Shown: positions 19,377-29,110, counted from the first letter of the stretch. The stretch: 64,000 nt of DNA from Lysobacteraceae bacterium (GCA_004297225.1 SCUI01000011.1:62001-126000); one strand, 5' to 3'. The notes: generated by a model not told the origin, from the letters alone. A program made the numbers and translations.

Positions 19377-19826
19377 TTGATCCCCGCCGGTCGCTGGACC
19401 TGGTTGCTGATCGCCGCGCTGGCGATGCCCTCGGCCGCGCAGGAAACCGTGGTGCCCAAGCGCAACGTGCGCACCGGCTGGGCGCAGGTGTTGCGGGTGG
19501 ACCCGGTGTACCAGACGCTCACCGCCACGGCGATCGAGGAACAGTGCGAAGGCGAGGCGGCCGATCCCGGGCGCCATGGCCTGTCCCGCATCGTCGGCGC
19601 GGTGAAGGACGCACTTACGGCCGAGGACAAGCCGCCGGCGCAACCGCGACCCGGCTGCAAGTTCGTCCCGGTGGAGCGCAAGTTCCGGCGGGCCATCGCC
19701 TACGACGTGGACTACGTCTATCGCGGCATGAAATACCGCTCGCGCCTGCCGTACGACCCCGGCAACCGGTTGCGGGTCCAGGTCTCGATCCAGCCCGTCG
19801 CCGCCGACGCCAACGGCAACGAATGA
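19377..19826 (+). CDS. Small secreted protein of unknown function
   Basis: A 149-residue protein with an N-terminal signal peptide (WTWLLIAALAMPSAAQ, probable cleavage after the AQ). The mature part has two cysteines (EEQCEG, RPGCKF) that may form a disulfide. A beta-rich C-terminus (VDYVYRGMKYRSRLPYDPGN) recalls xanthomonad periplasmic proteins that usually also have a glycine zipper, which is absent here. The start is TTG at 19377 with AGGAAG about 8 bases upstream. Function unknown. Confidence 0.75.
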   Translation: MIPAGRWTWLLIAALAMPSAAQETVVPKRNVRTGWAQVLRVDPVYQTLTATAIEEQCEGEAADPGRHGLSRIVGAVKDALTAEDKPPAQPRPGCKFVPVERKFRRAIAYDVDYVYRGMKYRSRLPYDPGNRLRVQVSIQPVAADANGNE

Positions 19827-19869
19827 GCGCCTTGCGCCGCCCCGCGGCGCATGCGACGATGCGCGCCCG

Positions 19870-19977
19870 ATGACCCACCTCGCCGCCACCGCCGTCGTCC
19901 AGCTGACCGCCGCCCGCATGGCCGCGGGCATGACCTCGCGCGCGCGCCGACCGGAATCCCGACGAACCGCTGGGTAA
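19870..19977 (+). CDS. Candidate arginine leader peptide (35 aa)
   Basis: A 35-codon frame from ATG 19870 to TAA 19975-19977, ending 80 bases before argF'. It carries Arg at residues 16, 24, 26, 27, 31 and 32; five of the last 12 codons are Arg, and three of these are CGA, a codon scarce in the neighbouring genes. It is followed by a terminator whose 5' arm can pair with the last codons. A weak TTGCGC-17-GACGAT promoter (19832-19860) would start transcription close to the ATG, so no Shine-Dalgarno is expected. Shorter in-frame starts are at 19918 and 19930. No protein function is implied. Confidence 0.55.
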   Translation: MTHLAATAVVQLTAARMAAGMTSRARRPESRRTAG

Positions 19978-20029
19978 TCCGGAGCAGTTGCTGCACCTCC
20001 GAAAAAGCCCGGCCTTCGCCGGGCTTTTT
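19951..20029 (+). promoter_or_regulatory. Attenuator of the arginine operon (intrinsic terminator with competing antiterminator)
   Basis: The terminator stem is GCCCGGC / GCCGGGC (20007-20013, 20018-20024) with loop CTTC and five T at 20025-20029. Its 5' arm can pair instead with GCTGGGT (19969-19975), all seven positions with two G-U pairs. GCTGGGT in turn overlaps the 3' arm of an upstream hairpin, CCGGAATCCC (19951-19960) with GGGTAATCCGG (19972-19982). This is the classic 1:2, 2:3, 3:4 arrangement of amino-acid attenuators. A ribosome stalled at Arg codons 24-27 would leave 19969-19975 free, so the antiterminator forms. One finishing at the TAA would cover it, so the terminator forms. Confidence 0.65.
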
Positions 20030-20057
20030 GCTTTTCCGCTTGCCAGGACGCCACCCC

Positions 20058-21092
20058 ATGAAGCACTTCCTCAACACCCAGGACCTCGATCGCGCCGAAC
20101 TCGACGCATTGCTGGCCGACGCGGCCCGGTACAAGCGCCAGCTGGCCGCCGGCCAGCGCATGGGCGACGAACTGGCGGGCAGATCCATCGCCCTGGTGTT
20201 CTTCAATCCATCGCTGCGCACCCGCGCCAGCTTCGAGCTGGGGGCGTACCAGCTCGGCGGCCACGCGGTGGTGCTGCAGCCGGGCAAGGATGCCTGGCCG
20301 ATCGAGTTCGACCTGGGCACGGTCATGGACGGCGAGGCCGAGGAACACATCGCCGAGGTGGCGAGGGTGCTCAGCCGCTATGCCGACATGATCGGGGTGC
20401 GTGCGTTCCCGAAGTTCGTCGACTGGTCGCTGGACCGCCAGGACCGGGTGCTGCGCGGCTTCGCGAAATACGCCACGGTGCCGGTGGTCAACATGGAAAC
20501 GATCACCCATCCCTGCCAGGAACTGGCGCACGCGCTGGCGCTGCAGGAGCACTTCGGCACCGACGACCTGCGCGGGAAGAAGTACGTGCTCACCTGGACC
20601 TACCACCCGAAGCCGCTCAATACCGCGGTCGCCAATTCGGCACTGACCATCGCCACCCGCCTGGGCATGGACGTCACCCTGCTGTGCCCGGCACCGGAGT
20701 ACGTGCTCGACCAGCGTTACATGGGCTGGGCCGAACGCAACGCGGCCGAAAGCGGCGGCTCGCTGCGGGTCAGCCACGACATCGCGGCTGCCTACGCCGG
20801 CGCCGACGTCGTCTACGCCAAGAGCTGGGGTGCGCTGCCGTACTTCGGCCGCTGGGACGCGGAGAAGCCGCTGCGCGACCAATACCGCCACTTCATCGTC
20901 GACGAGGAAAAGATGGCGTTGACCAACCAGGCCGTGTTCAGCCATTGCCTGCCGTTGCGCCGCAACGTCAAGGCCACCGATGCGGTGATGGATTCGCCGC
21001 GCTGCATCGCCATCGACGAAGCGGAGAACCGGCTGCACGTGCAGAAGGCGGTGATGGGCTGGCTTGCCGCGCAAGCGGAGGTCCGGGGATGA
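20058..21092 (+). CDS. argF': N-acetylornithine carbamoyltransferase
   Basis: A 344-residue AOTCase, the xanthomonad variant that carbamoylates N-acetylornithine rather than ornithine, giving N-acetylcitrulline. The carbamoyl-phosphate loop is [19 protein letters not shown]. The [12 protein letters not shown] motif and [19 protein letters not shown] are characteristic, and the protein matches what I know of the Xanthomonas campestris enzyme closely through its length. The start ATG is 20058, with AGGA about 10 bases upstream, just after the attenuator. It overlaps argG by ATGA. The carbamoylated lysine of the X. campestris enzyme lies in its C-terminal half; a matching lysine was not checked. 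Confidence 0.96.
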   Translation: MKHFLNTQDLDRAELDALLADAARYKRQLAAGQRMGDELAGRSIALVFFNPSLRTRASFELGAYQLGGHAVVLQPGKDAWPIEFDLGTVMDGEAEEHIAEVARVLSRYADMIGVRAFPKFVDWSLDRQDRVLRGFAKYATVPVVNMETITHPCQELAHALALQEHFGTDDLRGKKYVLTWTYHPKPLNTAVANSALTIATRLGMDVTLLCPAPEYVLDQRYMGWAERNAAESGGSLRVSHDIAAAYAGADVVYAKSWGALPYFGRWDAEKPLRDQYRHFIVDEEKMALTNQAVFSHCLPLRRNVKATDAVMDSPRCIAIDEAENRLHVQKAVMGWLAAQAEVRG

Positions 21093-22321
21093 ACCAGGAC
21101 ATCGTGTTGGCATTCAGCGGTGGCCTGGACACGTCGTTCTGCGTGCCATGGCTCCAGGAGCAGGGCTGGCGCGTGCACACGGTGTTCGCCGACACCGGCG
21201 GCGTGGACGCGGCGGAACGGGCGACCATCGAGGCGCGCGCCGCGGAACTGGGCGTCGCCTCCCACGTCACCATCGATGGCGGCCCCGCGTTGTGGGACGG
21301 CTTCGTGCGGCCCTTCACCTGGGCCGGCGAGGGCTACCAGGGCCAGTATCCCCTGCTGGTGTCGGACCGTTACCTGATCGTCGACGCTACGCTGGCGCGG
21401 GCGCGCGAGCTCGGCACCAATGCCGTCGCCCACGGCTGCACCGGCATGGGCAACGACCAGGTGCGCTTCGACCTGGCGGTGAAAGCCGCGGGCGACTACC
21501 GGATCGTCGCCCCGATCCGCGAAATCCAGAAGGAGCACGCGCAGACGCGTGCCTATGAGCAGGCCTACCTGGAGGCGCGCGGATTCGGCGTGCGCTCGAA
21601 GCAGAAGGCCTACACGATCAACGAAAACCTGCTGGGGCTGACGCTGTCGGGTGGCGAAGTCGATCGCTGGGAGGCGCCGGGCGAGGGCGCGCGCGGCTGG
21701 TGCGCGCCGCGCGAACAGTGGCCGGACGCGCCGCTGCGGGCAACGCTGCGTTTCGTTGGCGGCGAGGCGGTGGCGCTGGACGGAGAGGAGTTGCCCGGAC
21801 CCCGGATCCTCGCGCGCCTCAACACCCTGTTCGCCCGCTACGGCGTCGGCCGCGGCATGTACACCGGCGACACCACCATCGGCCTGAAGGGCCGCATCGT
21901 CTACGAGGCGCCGGGCCTGGTGGCCTTGCTCACCGCGCACCGCGCACTCGAGGAAGCGGTGCTGAGCAAGCAACAGAACCGCTTCAAGCCCGAGGTCGCG
22001 CGCAAGTGGGTCGAGCTGGTGTACGAGGGGTTCTGGCATGACCCGCTGAAGACCGACCTGGAGGCCTTCCTCGCTTCCTCGCAGCGCATGGTCGAGGGGG
22101 AGGTGCTGCTGGAAACGCACGGCGGCCGCGTGGATGCGATCGCCGTGCGCTCGCCGCGGATCCTGCAGGCGGCCGGCGCCACCTACGCGCAGAGCGCCGA
22201 CTGGGGCGTGCAGGAGGCGGAAGGCTTCATCCGGTTGTTCGGGATGAGTTCGACGCTCTGGGCGCAGGTCAACAAAGGCGAAAGCGGGAACGGGGAACCG
22301 GGAACGGGGAATCGGGGATGA
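21089..22321 (+). CDS. argG: Argininosuccinate synthase
   Basis: A 410-residue enzyme joining citrulline and aspartate with ATP. The ATP-pyrophosphatase P-loop is [30 protein letters not shown] and [14 protein letters not shown] follow. The core ends near [11 protein letters not shown]. The last dozen or so residues ([13 protein letters not shown]) are encoded by a tandem GGGAACGGGGAA repeat and are not family sequence. ATG 21089 overlaps the argF' stop; its own stop overlaps the argE start. Confidence 0.95.
   Translation: MNQDIVLAFSGGLDTSFCVPWLQEQGWRVHTVFADTGGVDAAERATIEARAAELGVASHVTIDGGPALWDGFVRPFTWAGEGYQGQYPLLVSDRYLIVDATLARARELGTNAVAHGCTGMGNDQVRFDLAVKAAGDYRIVAPIREIQKEHAQTRAYEQAYLEARGFGVRSKQKAYTINENLLGLTLSGGEVDRWEAPGEGARGWCAPREQWPDAPLRATLRFVGGEAVALDGEELPGPRILARLNTLFARYGVGRGMYTGDTTIGLKGRIVYEAPGLVALLTAHRALEEAVLSKQQNRFKPEVARKWVELVYEGFWHDPLKTDLEAFLASSQRMVEGEVLLETHGGRVDAIAVRSPRILQAAGATYAQSADWGVQEAEGFIRLFGMSSTLWAQVNKGESGNGEPGTGNRG
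22284..22317 (+). repeat. GGGAACGGGGAA tandem repeat inside the argG 3' end
   Basis: Two near-identical 14-base units (GGGAACGGGGAACC, GGGAACGGGGAATC) plus a partial one form the last codons of argG. Such GGGAA/GGGGAATC runs are typical of intergenic DNA in xanthomonads. Here the run is translated and followed immediately by the ATG of argE. Confidence 0.7.
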
Positions 22322-23418
22322 GCGGCGACCTGTTGCTGGCCGGCGTGCTGACGCACCTGGAACGCCTGGTGGGATTCGACACGCGCAATCCGCCGCGCCG
22401 GATCGGGCCGTGGGGCATCTTCGATTACCTGCGCGAACAGTTGCCGGGGTTCCGCTGCACGCTGACCGACCATGGCGACGGCGCGGTGTCGCTGCTGGCC
22501 GTGCGCGGCGCGCCGGTGCGGGTGTTCAACGTGCACCTGGACACGGTGCCGTCGTCGCCGGCGTGGAGCGCGGACCCGCTGGTGCTGCGGGTCGAGGGCG
22601 AGCGTGCGATCGGGCTTGGCGCCTGCGACATCAAGGGTGCCGCGGCCGGGCTGCTGGCGGCGGCGCAGGCGACCACCGGCGACGCCGCGTTCCTGTTCAG
22701 CAGCGACGAGGAAGCCAACGATGCGCGTTGCGTCGCGGCCTTCCTCGGCCAGGCGCATGGTTTCCGCGAGGCGATCGTCGCCGAGCCGACCGGTTGCGAG
22801 GCGGTGCTGGCGCACCGCGGCATCTCGTCGGTGCTGTTGCGCTTCCGGGGCGAGGCGGGTCATGGCTCCGGTGCCGGCGCGCTGGAAGCCAGCGCGCTGC
22901 ACCAGGCGATGCGCTGGGGCGCCCACGCACTGGACCTGGTGGAAGGCGAATCCCACCAGCGTTTCGGCGGCCTCGCCGGGCTGCGATTCAACGTCGGCAA
23001 GGTCGAGGGCGGGATCAAGGCCAACGTGATCGCGCCCAGCGCGGAGGTGCGCTTCGGTTTCCGGCCGTTGCCCTCGCACGACATCGACGAGTTGCATTCG
23101 CGATTCGGCGCCTGCGCCGCGGTCGGCGCGCTGGAACGCTACCAGGAAACCTTCCGCGGCCCCGCGCTGCCCGCCGGCGACGTCGCCGAAGCCGAGCAGA
23201 AGCGCCTGGCCGCGCGTGATCTCGCCGAGGCCCTGCATTTGCCGATCGGCAACGCGGTCGATTTCTGGACCGAGGCTTCGCTGTTCTCGCGCGCGGGGAT
23301 GACCGCGCTGGTGTACGGCCCGGGCGACATCGCCCAGGCGCATTCGGCGGACGAATGGGTGTCGCTGGAACAGCTCGCCTGCTACGCCGCAACGGTCCGC
23401 GGGATCCTCGCGGCTTGA
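22318..23418 (+). CDS. argE: Acetylornithine / acetylcitrulline deacetylase
   Basis: A 366-residue M20-family zinc deacetylase. Metal and catalytic residues are in [33 protein letters not shown] and [16 protein letters not shown]. In xanthomonads with argF' the physiological substrate is N-acetylcitrulline, giving citrulline for ArgG; that is inferred from pathway context. ATG 22318 overlaps the argG stop. Directly after its TGA lies a REP-like repeat. Confidence 0.92.
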   Translation: MSGDLLLAGVLTHLERLVGFDTRNPPRRIGPWGIFDYLREQLPGFRCTLTDHGDGAVSLLAVRGAPVRVFNVHLDTVPSSPAWSADPLVLRVEGERAIGLGACDIKGAAAGLLAAAQATTGDAAFLFSSDEEANDARCVAAFLGQAHGFREAIVAEPTGCEAVLAHRGISSVLLRFRGEAGHGSGAGALEASALHQAMRWGAHALDLVEGESHQRFGGLAGLRFNVGKVEGGIKANVIAPSAEVRFGFRPLPSHDIDELHSRFGACAAVGALERYQETFRGPALPAGDVAEAEQKRLAARDLAEALHLPIGNAVDFWTEASLFSRAGMTALVYGPGDIAQAHSADEWVSLEQLACYAATVRGILAA

Positions 23419-23444
23419 GTCGCGGCTTGCGCCGCTCCCACAAC
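23419..23444 (+). repeat. REP-like repeat (GCGGC-TTGC-GCCGC type), copy 1
   Basis: Twenty-six bases with the stem GCGGC / GCCGC around TTGC and the tail TCCCACAAC. An identical 26-base copy is at 57563-57588. On the reverse strand it reads TGTGGGAGCGGCGCAAGCC, a sequence widespread between xanthomonad and pseudomonad genes. It starts immediately after the argE stop and lies 12 bases before argB. Confidence 0.8.
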
Positions 23445-23456
23445 TGCCACCCTTCG

Positions 23457-24809
23457 ATGAACATCCACGACATTCAAACCAGGCAGACCATCGTCAGACT
23501 GCTCTCGAGCATGGGCAGCGCGAAGGAGATCTCGCAGTACCTCAAGCGCTTCTCGCAACTCGACGCGGCGCGCTTCGCGGTGGTCAAGGTCGGCGGCGCG
23601 GTGCTGCGCGACGACCTGTCCGCGCTGGTGTCCTCGCTGGCCTTCCTGCAGGACGTGGGCCTGACCCCGATCGTGGTGCACGGCGCCGGCCCGCAGCTGG
23701 ATGCCGGACTGGCCGCCGCCGGGATCGACAAGCGCACCGTCAACGGCCTGCGCGTCACCTCCGCGGAAGCGCTGGCGGTGGTGCGCCGCGTGTTCCACGC
23801 GCAGAACCTGGCGCTGGTGGAGGCGCTGCAGGCGCAGGATGCGCGCGCGACCTCGATCGTCACCGGCGTGTTCGAGGCCGGCTACGTGGACGAGGCCTCG
23901 CTCGGCCTGGTCGGCAACGTCCACGGCGTGCACCTGGGTCCGATCCACGCCAGCCTCAAGGCCGGCGCGATCCCGGTGATCGCCAGCCTCGGCGAGACCG
24001 CCGGCGGGCAGATCCTCAACATCAATGCCGATTTCGCCGCCAATGCCCTGGTGCGCGAACTGCAGCCCTACAAGATCGTGTTCCTGACCGGAACGGGCGG
24101 CCTGCTCGACGCGGAAGGCCGGGTGATCGACTCGATCAACCTGTCCACGGAATACGATGCGTTGATGGCGCAGCCGTGGATCGACGGCGGCATGCGCCTC
24201 AAGCTCGAGCAGGTGAAGCAGCTGCTCGACGGACTGCCGCCGGCGTCCTCGGTCTCGATCACGCGTCCCTCGGAACTGGCCAAGGAGCTGTTCACGCACA
24301 AGGGCTCCGGCACGCTCGTGCGCCGCGGCGAACGCGTGCTCGAAGCCACGAACTGGGATGAACTCGACCTGCCGCGGCTGCGCGCGCTGATCGAATCGGC
24401 CTTCGGCCGCCGGCTGGCGCCCGACTACTTCGAGCGCACGCGCCTGCACCGCGCCTACGTCAGCGAGCATTACCGGACCGCGATCATCCTCACCCGCGAG
24501 GATGCCGGGCCCTACCTCGACAAGTTCGCGGTGCTGGAGGATGCGCAGGGCGAAGGCCTCGGGCGGGCGGTCTGGCAGGTGATGCGCGAGCAGACACCGC
24601 GGCTGTTCTGGCGTTCGCGCCGCGGCAACCCGGTGAACCCGTTCTATTTCTCCCAATGCGACGGCTGCCTGAAGCAGCCGCGCTGGAAGGTGTTCTGGTA
24701 CGGTTTCGACGACCTCGCCGCGATCGGTGCCTGCGCCGCGCATTGCGCGTCGCGCCCGCCGACGCTGCTGGACCCCGAACCGCGGGAAGCCGCCGGAGCA
24801 ACGCCGTGA
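23457..24809 (+). CDS. argB: Bifunctional N-acetylglutamate synthase/kinase
   Basis: A 450-residue fusion. Residues about 1-290 are the acetylglutamate kinase fold ([35 protein letters not shown]). Residues about 295-440 are a divergent GNAT acetyltransferase (vertebrate-like NAGS type). Xanthomonas and relatives use this enzyme for the first two steps of arginine synthesis; it is arginine-sensitive in the studied members. The segment [21 protein letters not shown] is typical. The start is ATG 23457 ([10 protein letters not shown]); no good Shine-Dalgarno is seen, because a REP unit occupies the upstream gap. It overlaps the next gene by GTGA. Confidence 0.94.
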   Translation: MNIHDIQTRQTIVRLLSSMGSAKEISQYLKRFSQLDAARFAVVKVGGAVLRDDLSALVSSLAFLQDVGLTPIVVHGAGPQLDAGLAAAGIDKRTVNGLRVTSAEALAVVRRVFHAQNLALVEALQAQDARATSIVTGVFEAGYVDEASLGLVGNVHGVHLGPIHASLKAGAIPVIASLGETAGGQILNINADFAANALVRELQPYKIVFLTGTGGLLDAEGRVIDSINLSTEYDALMAQPWIDGGMRLKLEQVKQLLDGLPPASSVSITRPSELAKELFTHKGSGTLVRRGERVLEATNWDELDLPRLRALIESAFGRRLAPDYFERTRLHRAYVSEHYRTAIILTREDAGPYLDKFAVLEDAQGEGLGRAVWQVMREQTPRLFWRSRRGNPVNPFYFSQCDGCLKQPRWKVFWYGFDDLAAIGACAAHCASRPPTLLDPEPREAAGATP

Positions 24810-25414
24810 CCGATGCCGATGCCTGGACCCGAGTGCCGGCCCTGCGCGGCAGGTACGTGTCGCTGGAACCGATGCAGGCCGCGCATGCCGATGGCCTGCG
24901 CGCGGCTGCCGCGGACGGCGAGCTGTGGAAGCTGTGGTGGACCAACGTGCCCGAACCGGGGCAGGTCGAGTCCTGGCTGCAGGACGCGCTGGCGAAACAG
25001 GCCGCCAGCGAGCAGATCGCATTCACCGTGCGCGACGCCGACGGCCGCATCGTCGGCAGCACCCGCTTTTACGAAATGCTGCCCGCTACGCCGCGTCTGT
25101 GCATCGGCTACACCTGGTACGCACGTTCGGTGCAGCGCACCGGCCTGAACACCGAGGCCAAGCACCTGCTGCTCGGCCATGCGTTCGAGGCCATGGGCTG
25201 CGCCAGTGTCGGCTTCCACACCAGCACCGAAAACAGCGCGTCGCGCGCGGCGATCGCGCGGCTGGGCGCCACGGAGGAGGGCATCCTGCGCGCCCACCTG
25301 CGCCACCGCGACGGCAGCCTGCGCGACACGGTCTGCTTCTCCATCCTCGACAGCGAATGGCCGGCGGTGAAGGCCGGCCTCGAGGCCAGGCTCGAGGCGC
25401 ACGCCCATGCATGA
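24806..25414 (+). CDS. GNAT-family acetyltransferase within the arginine operon
   Basis: A 202-residue RimJ/RimL-like GNAT protein. Family features are [44 protein letters not shown] and [19 protein letters not shown], resembling the small-molecule or ribosomal-protein N-acetyltransferase subgroup. The start is GTG 24806, overlapping argB by GTGA, and it overlaps argC by 8 bases, so it is co-translated with arginine genes. NAGS activity is already covered by the ArgB fusion, so the substrate is unknown. Confidence 0.88.
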   Translation: MTDADAWTRVPALRGRYVSLEPMQAAHADGLRAAAADGELWKLWWTNVPEPGQVESWLQDALAKQAASEQIAFTVRDADGRIVGSTRFYEMLPATPRLCIGYTWYARSVQRTGLNTEAKHLLLGHAFEAMGCASVGFHTSTENSASRAAIARLGATEEGILRAHLRHRDGSLRDTVCFSILDSEWPAVKAGLEARLEAHAHA

Positions 25415-26366
25415 GTCCCCCATCACCGTCGGCATCGTCGGCGCGCGCGGCCACACCGGCGTCGAACTGATCCGCCTGCTGGCGGCGCACCCGCGCTTCG
25501 AGATCGGGTTCGTGTCCTCGCGCGCGCTGGACGGCCAGCGCGTCGCCGACCACGTGCCCGAATACCAGGGCGAACTGCGCTACGGCGCGCCGGAACACGG
25601 CGCGCTGCCGGCGCTGGGCGCGGAGGCGGTGGTACTGGCGCTGCCCAACGGCAAGTCCGACGCCTGCATCGCGGCCTACGACGCCGCCGGGCAGGACCCG
25701 GTGATCGTCGATCTGTCCGCGGACCATCGCTTCGACGACCACTGGCACTACGGCCTGCCGGAGCTGACCCGAGCCGCGTACGCCGGGCAACGGCGCATCG
25801 CCAATCCGGGCTGTTACGCCACCGCGATGCAGCTGGCGATCGCGCCGATGCGCGAGCTGCTCGAGGGGCCGGTGCAGTGCTTCGGTGTTTCCGGATACTC
25901 CGGTGCCGGCACGACGCCGTCGGACCGGAATGATCCGGCGTTGCTGCGAGACAACCTGATGCCGTACGCGCTCACCGGGCACGTGCACGAGCGCGAGGTT
26001 TCGCGGCGCCTCGGGCATGCGGTGGAGTTCATGCCGCACGTGGCGCCGCATTTCCGCGGCATCACGCTGACCGCGAACCTGCACCTGTCGCGGCCGGTGA
26101 CGTTGCAGGACGTCCAGGCGCGCTATGCGGCCCGTTTCGCGAACGAGCCGCTGGTGCGGATCGTCGACGAGGCGCCCTGGGTCAGCCGCATCGCCGGCCG
26201 CCACCACGTCGAGATCGGCGGCTTCGCGGTTTCCCTGGATGGACGCCGCCTGGTCGTCGTCGCCACCGAGGACAACCTGCTCAAGGGCGCTGCCACCCAG
26301 GCGCTGCAGAACCTCAACCTCGCCTTCGGCCTGGACGAATTCACGGGAGTGCCGCTCAATGGCTGA
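25407..26366 (+). CDS. argC: N-acetyl-gamma-glutamyl-phosphate reductase
   Basis: A 319-residue NADPH-dependent reductase for the third arginine step. The nucleotide-binding motif is [18 protein letters not shown]. The catalytic cysteine is in [13 protein letters not shown], and the family segments [10 protein letters not shown] and [11 protein letters not shown] are present. ATG 25407 overlaps the preceding gene by 8 bases; its end overlaps argH by 8 bases. Confidence 0.95.
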   Translation: MHESPITVGIVGARGHTGVELIRLLAAHPRFEIGFVSSRALDGQRVADHVPEYQGELRYGAPEHGALPALGAEAVVLALPNGKSDACIAAYDAAGQDPVIVDLSADHRFDDHWHYGLPELTRAAYAGQRRIANPGCYATAMQLAIAPMRELLEGPVQCFGVSGYSGAGTTPSDRNDPALLRDNLMPYALTGHVHEREVSRRLGHAVEFMPHVAPHFRGITLTANLHLSRPVTLQDVQARYAARFANEPLVRIVDEAPWVSRIAGRHHVEIGGFAVSLDGRRLVVVATEDNLLKGAATQALQNLNLAFGLDEFTGVPLNG

Positions 26367-27645
26367 CCTGCTGTGGCAGAAACCGGGGGTCGAAGTGGAC
26401 CCCTCGATCCAGGCGTTCCTGGCCGGCGACGACGTCGTGCTCGACCGCGAGTTCTTCCTGCACGACATCGCTGCCAGCCACGCGCATGCCGAAGCCCTGT
26501 TGCGCATCGGCATCCTTTCCAGCGATGAACTGGCAGCCATCTCGAGCGAACTCGAGGCGCTCGCCGGGGACTTCCGCGCAGGCACGTTCGTGCTCGACGA
26601 GCGCTACGAGGACGGGCACTCCGCGATCGAGGCGCGCCTGGTCGAACGCCTGGGCGACACCGGCCGCCGCATCCACACCGGCCGCAGCCGCAACGACCAG
26701 GTGCTGGTCGCCACCCGGCTGTGGCTCAAGGACCAGCTGGCGCGCCTGCACGGCATCGCCCGCGAAGTGGCCGGGATCGCGCTCGGACGCGCCGAAGCGG
26801 AAGCCACGCTCCCGATGCCCGGCTATACGCACCTGCAGCGCGCCGTCGTGTCGTCGGCCGGAATGTGGTGGGCCGGCTGGGCCGAAGCGTTCATCGACGA
26901 TGCCGTGCGCGCCCGAGATACCCGCGCCTGGGTCGATGCCAATCCGCTCGGCAGCGCCGCCGGCTACGGTGTCAACCTGCCGCTGGACCGTGACCACACC
27001 ACCCGCGCGCTCGGCTTCGGGCGCCTGCAGCTGGCGGCGACGTACGCCCAGCTCTCCCGCGGCAAGTTCGAACTGGCCGCGCTCGAGGCGCTGGGCAGCG
27101 CGATGCTCGACCTGCGCCGCATCGCCTGGGACCTTTTGCTGTTCACCAGCGGCGAGTTCGGCTTCGTCGTGCTTCCTCCGCAATACGCCACCGGCAGCTC
27201 GCTGATGCCGAACAAGCGCAATCCGGACGTGATCGAGCTGATGCGTGCCAGCTACGCCAGCGTCGCCGCCGCCAAGGCGGAAATCGAACAGCTGCTGTCG
27301 CTGCCGTCCGGCTACCACCGCGACCTGCAGGTGTCCAAGGGCGCGCTGTTCCACGGCTTCGGCAAGGGCCTGCAGGCGCTCGCCCTGTTGCCCGGGTTGC
27401 TGCGCGGGCTGCAGTGGAGGCCGGAAGCGATGCGCGACGCACTCGAGCCGTCGATGTATGCCACCGATCTCGCGCTCGACCTGGCGAAACAGGGAACACC
27501 GTTCCGCGACGCCTATCGCCAGGCCGCCGATCCCGCGCGCTGGGCCGCGGGCGACCCGGACGCCAGCCTCGCTGCGCGGGTTTCTCCGGGCGCGGCGGGC
27601 GAACTGCGCCTGGATGCGTTGCGCGAGCGCCTGGAACGCGACTGA
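26359..27645 (+). CDS. argH: Argininosuccinate lyase
   Basis: A 428-residue fumarase-superfamily enzyme that releases arginine and fumarate. Signatures are [29 protein letters not shown] and the fumarate-lyase [16 protein letters not shown]. The start ATG 26359 ([10 protein letters not shown]) lies within the end of argC. It is the last recognisable arginine gene; proB and proA, which follow argH in Xanthomonas, are not here. Confidence 0.96.
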   Translation: MADLLWQKPGVEVDPSIQAFLAGDDVVLDREFFLHDIAASHAHAEALLRIGILSSDELAAISSELEALAGDFRAGTFVLDERYEDGHSAIEARLVERLGDTGRRIHTGRSRNDQVLVATRLWLKDQLARLHGIAREVAGIALGRAEAEATLPMPGYTHLQRAVVSSAGMWWAGWAEAFIDDAVRARDTRAWVDANPLGSAAGYGVNLPLDRDHTTRALGFGRLQLAATYAQLSRGKFELAALEALGSAMLDLRRIAWDLLLFTSGEFGFVVLPPQYATGSSLMPNKRNPDVIELMRASYASVAAAKAEIEQLLSLPSGYHRDLQVSKGALFHGFGKGLQALALLPGLLRGLQWRPEAMRDALEPSMYATDLALDLAKQGTPFRDAYRQAADPARWAAGDPDASLAARVSPGAAGELRLDALRERLERD

Positions 27646-27747
27646 TGAGATCCGTCCTGCGTCGACGGTTGTCGACGCGAGGTGAAAACCGGGTCGACAA
27701 CGCCGTGGTATTGGCGATACTTGGGCCCTCCGCGCCAGGATGTCGAA

Positions 27748-28356
27748 GTGCCGTACATCACCCTTGTCGACTCGCCGGTGCCGGTGTTGTGGGTGCGCTA
27801 TTCCGGCGTAGTGACGCTGGAGCAGCGCAGGCACCGGTTCCGCGAAGCGCTCGAACGCGCGCTCGCGGCGGACTGTTACCGGGTGCTGGTGGATTTCCGC
27901 GCGGCCCATTCGCTCCAGCACGATGATCGCGTCAGCAATGAGATCGCGAAGCTCCTGGTCGAGCATGTCGCAGGCCGCGATGTGCGGATTGCATGGCTCG
28001 TCAGCTACGACCACCAGCTGGACGACCTGGTGGAGCGCAGCGTCGCCAGGCTTGGCGTCGCCACGGCGCGCTTCCGGGATCGCGACAAGGCGATTGCCTG
28101 GCTGCGGGCGCCCAAGGTGGCGCCGGTCGACGACGCGCACCTGCGCCCGGCCGCCGGCACACGGGCCGTGCGGCGGAAAGGCGATGCGGTCGACCTGGTG
28201 GCGCGCCTGGCCGGGGCAAGGGCGCGGCTGAGCGGCGCGCAATATGCGGCCGTTGTGCGGCTGGTGGAGGACCTGGCGGCTTCCGGGATGGACGAGGCCC
28301 GGATCAGGCCGTTGGCCAGGCGCATGCTCGACGCCATGGATCCGGGCGCCGGCTAG
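27748..28356 (+). CDS. Unknown protein, possible STAS/SpoIIAA-like domain
   Basis: About 202 residues from GTG 27748 (VPYITLVDSPVPVLWVRY), chosen because AGGA lies 8 bases upstream and conserved-looking sequence begins there; an in-frame ATG at 27682 gives 224. The first 120 residues alternate beta strands and helices (WVRYSGVVTLEQRRHRFREALER, YRVLVDFRAAHSL, AIAWLR), recalling STAS/SpoIIAA-like proteins. The rest is an Arg/Ala-rich helical tail. There is no signal peptide. Function unknown. Confidence 0.7.
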   Translation: MPYITLVDSPVPVLWVRYSGVVTLEQRRHRFREALERALAADCYRVLVDFRAAHSLQHDDRVSNEIAKLLVEHVAGRDVRIAWLVSYDHQLDDLVERSVARLGVATARFRDRDKAIAWLRAPKVAPVDDAHLRPAAGTRAVRRKGDAVDLVARLAGARARLSGAQYAAVVRLVEDLAASGMDEARIRPLARRMLDAMDPGAG

Positions 28357-28391
28357 CCGGCCCGGCACCCGCGCAGAAAATACCTGCGCGC

Positions 28392-28889
28392 TTACGCTTG
28401 CTCCTGGCTACGGGCGTATTCCTCCTCCCACTCCTGTCGCTTGCGGTAGAACTCGACGCGCTCGGGGTTGATCTTGAGCGGCGCGGAGTCCACCACGAGC
28501 TGGTAGGCCTTGCCCACCAGCAGCGGCACGATGATGAGGCCCCAGCTGGTGAACGGAGAGAACATCAAAAGGGCCGGGTAGCTCACCCAATCGGGGGCGA
28601 AGTGGGACACCATGTTCATCCGGCCCACGATCATTGCCCCGACCAGGAGCAGGAAAGTCAGGCCCGCGGCCTTCCCGAAGACCTTCCGGGGGCGTGGAGC
28701 GAAGTAAATGCTCTTGTGGCGCTGGCTCTCGCGCCGGGCGAAGCGGAACTTCAGCCACCAGCCGAACACCGGCACGGCAAAAATGGCCAGGCCGCCGATG
28801 ACGCCCCAAGGCATGCCCCAGTGCTCCATGGCGATGCCGCCCCAGAAAAAGCACATCACGGAAATGAAAATCAGGCCCATGGTCTGCAT
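28392..28889 (-). CDS. Unknown inner-membrane protein
   Basis: A 165-residue protein with four or so hydrophobic segments (LIFISVMCFFWGGIAM, WGVIGGLAIFAVPVFGWW, GLTFLLLVGAMIVG, WGLIIVPLLVGKAYQ) and a charged C-terminus (YRKRQEWEEEYARSQEQA). ATG 28889 is preceded by GAGGACG. Base composition is slightly less GC-rich than its neighbours, and the gene stands alone between the convergent unknown at 27.7 kb and tRNA-Pro, so recent acquisition is possible. I do not recognise a family. Confidence 0.75.
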   Translation of the reverse strand: MQTMGLIFISVMCFFWGGIAMEHWGMPWGVIGGLAIFAVPVFGWWLKFRFARRESQRHKSIYFAPRPRKVFGKAAGLTFLLLVGAMIVGRMNMVSHFAPDWVSYPALLMFSPFTSWGLIIVPLLVGKAYQLVVDSAPLKINPERVEFYRKRQEWEEEYARSQEQA

Positions 28890-28998
28890 GTCATCGTCCT
28901 CGCGACAGGGTTTGTAGCCTTTGCGGTTGTCCTCTCTACGCAACGGGCAGGTCGGGACGGCCACAGGCGGTGTCTTGCCGGAGGGGTCGCTTGAAAAC

Positions 28999-29024
28999 AA
29001 AAAACCGGCCGCGAGGGCCGGTTT
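28999..29024 (-). terminator. Intrinsic terminator after tRNA-Pro
   Basis: On the minus strand a stem of CCGGCC / GGCCGG (with flanking A/T pairs) around a short GC loop is followed by six T, 10 bases beyond the 3' CCA of the tRNA. The A/T runs on both sides could make it work in both directions. Confidence 0.8.
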
Positions 29025-29033
29025 CCGGATCTT

Positions 29034-29110
29034 TGGTCGGGGAGACAGGATTTGAACCTGCGACTTCTACGTCCCGAACGTAGCGCTCTACCAGGCTGAG
29101 CTACACCCCG
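29034..29110 (-). tRNA. tRNA-Pro(CGG)
   Basis: A 77-base cloverleaf with encoded CCA. The 5' acceptor strand is CGGGGTG, D-arm GTAGCTCAGCCTGGTAGAGC, anticodon stem CTACG / CGTAG with loop TTCGGGA (anticodon CGG), T-arm GCAGG TTCAAAT CCTGT, and 3' CTCCCCG-A-CCA. A U-U mismatch is at acceptor pair 6-67. A TAAAAT box lies at 29126-29131 on the same strand. Confidence 0.97.

Noticed and set aside
22284-22317. GGGAACGGGGAA run as a CRISPR or satellite array
   Set aside because: Only two full units with no spacers; it is a short tandem repeat.
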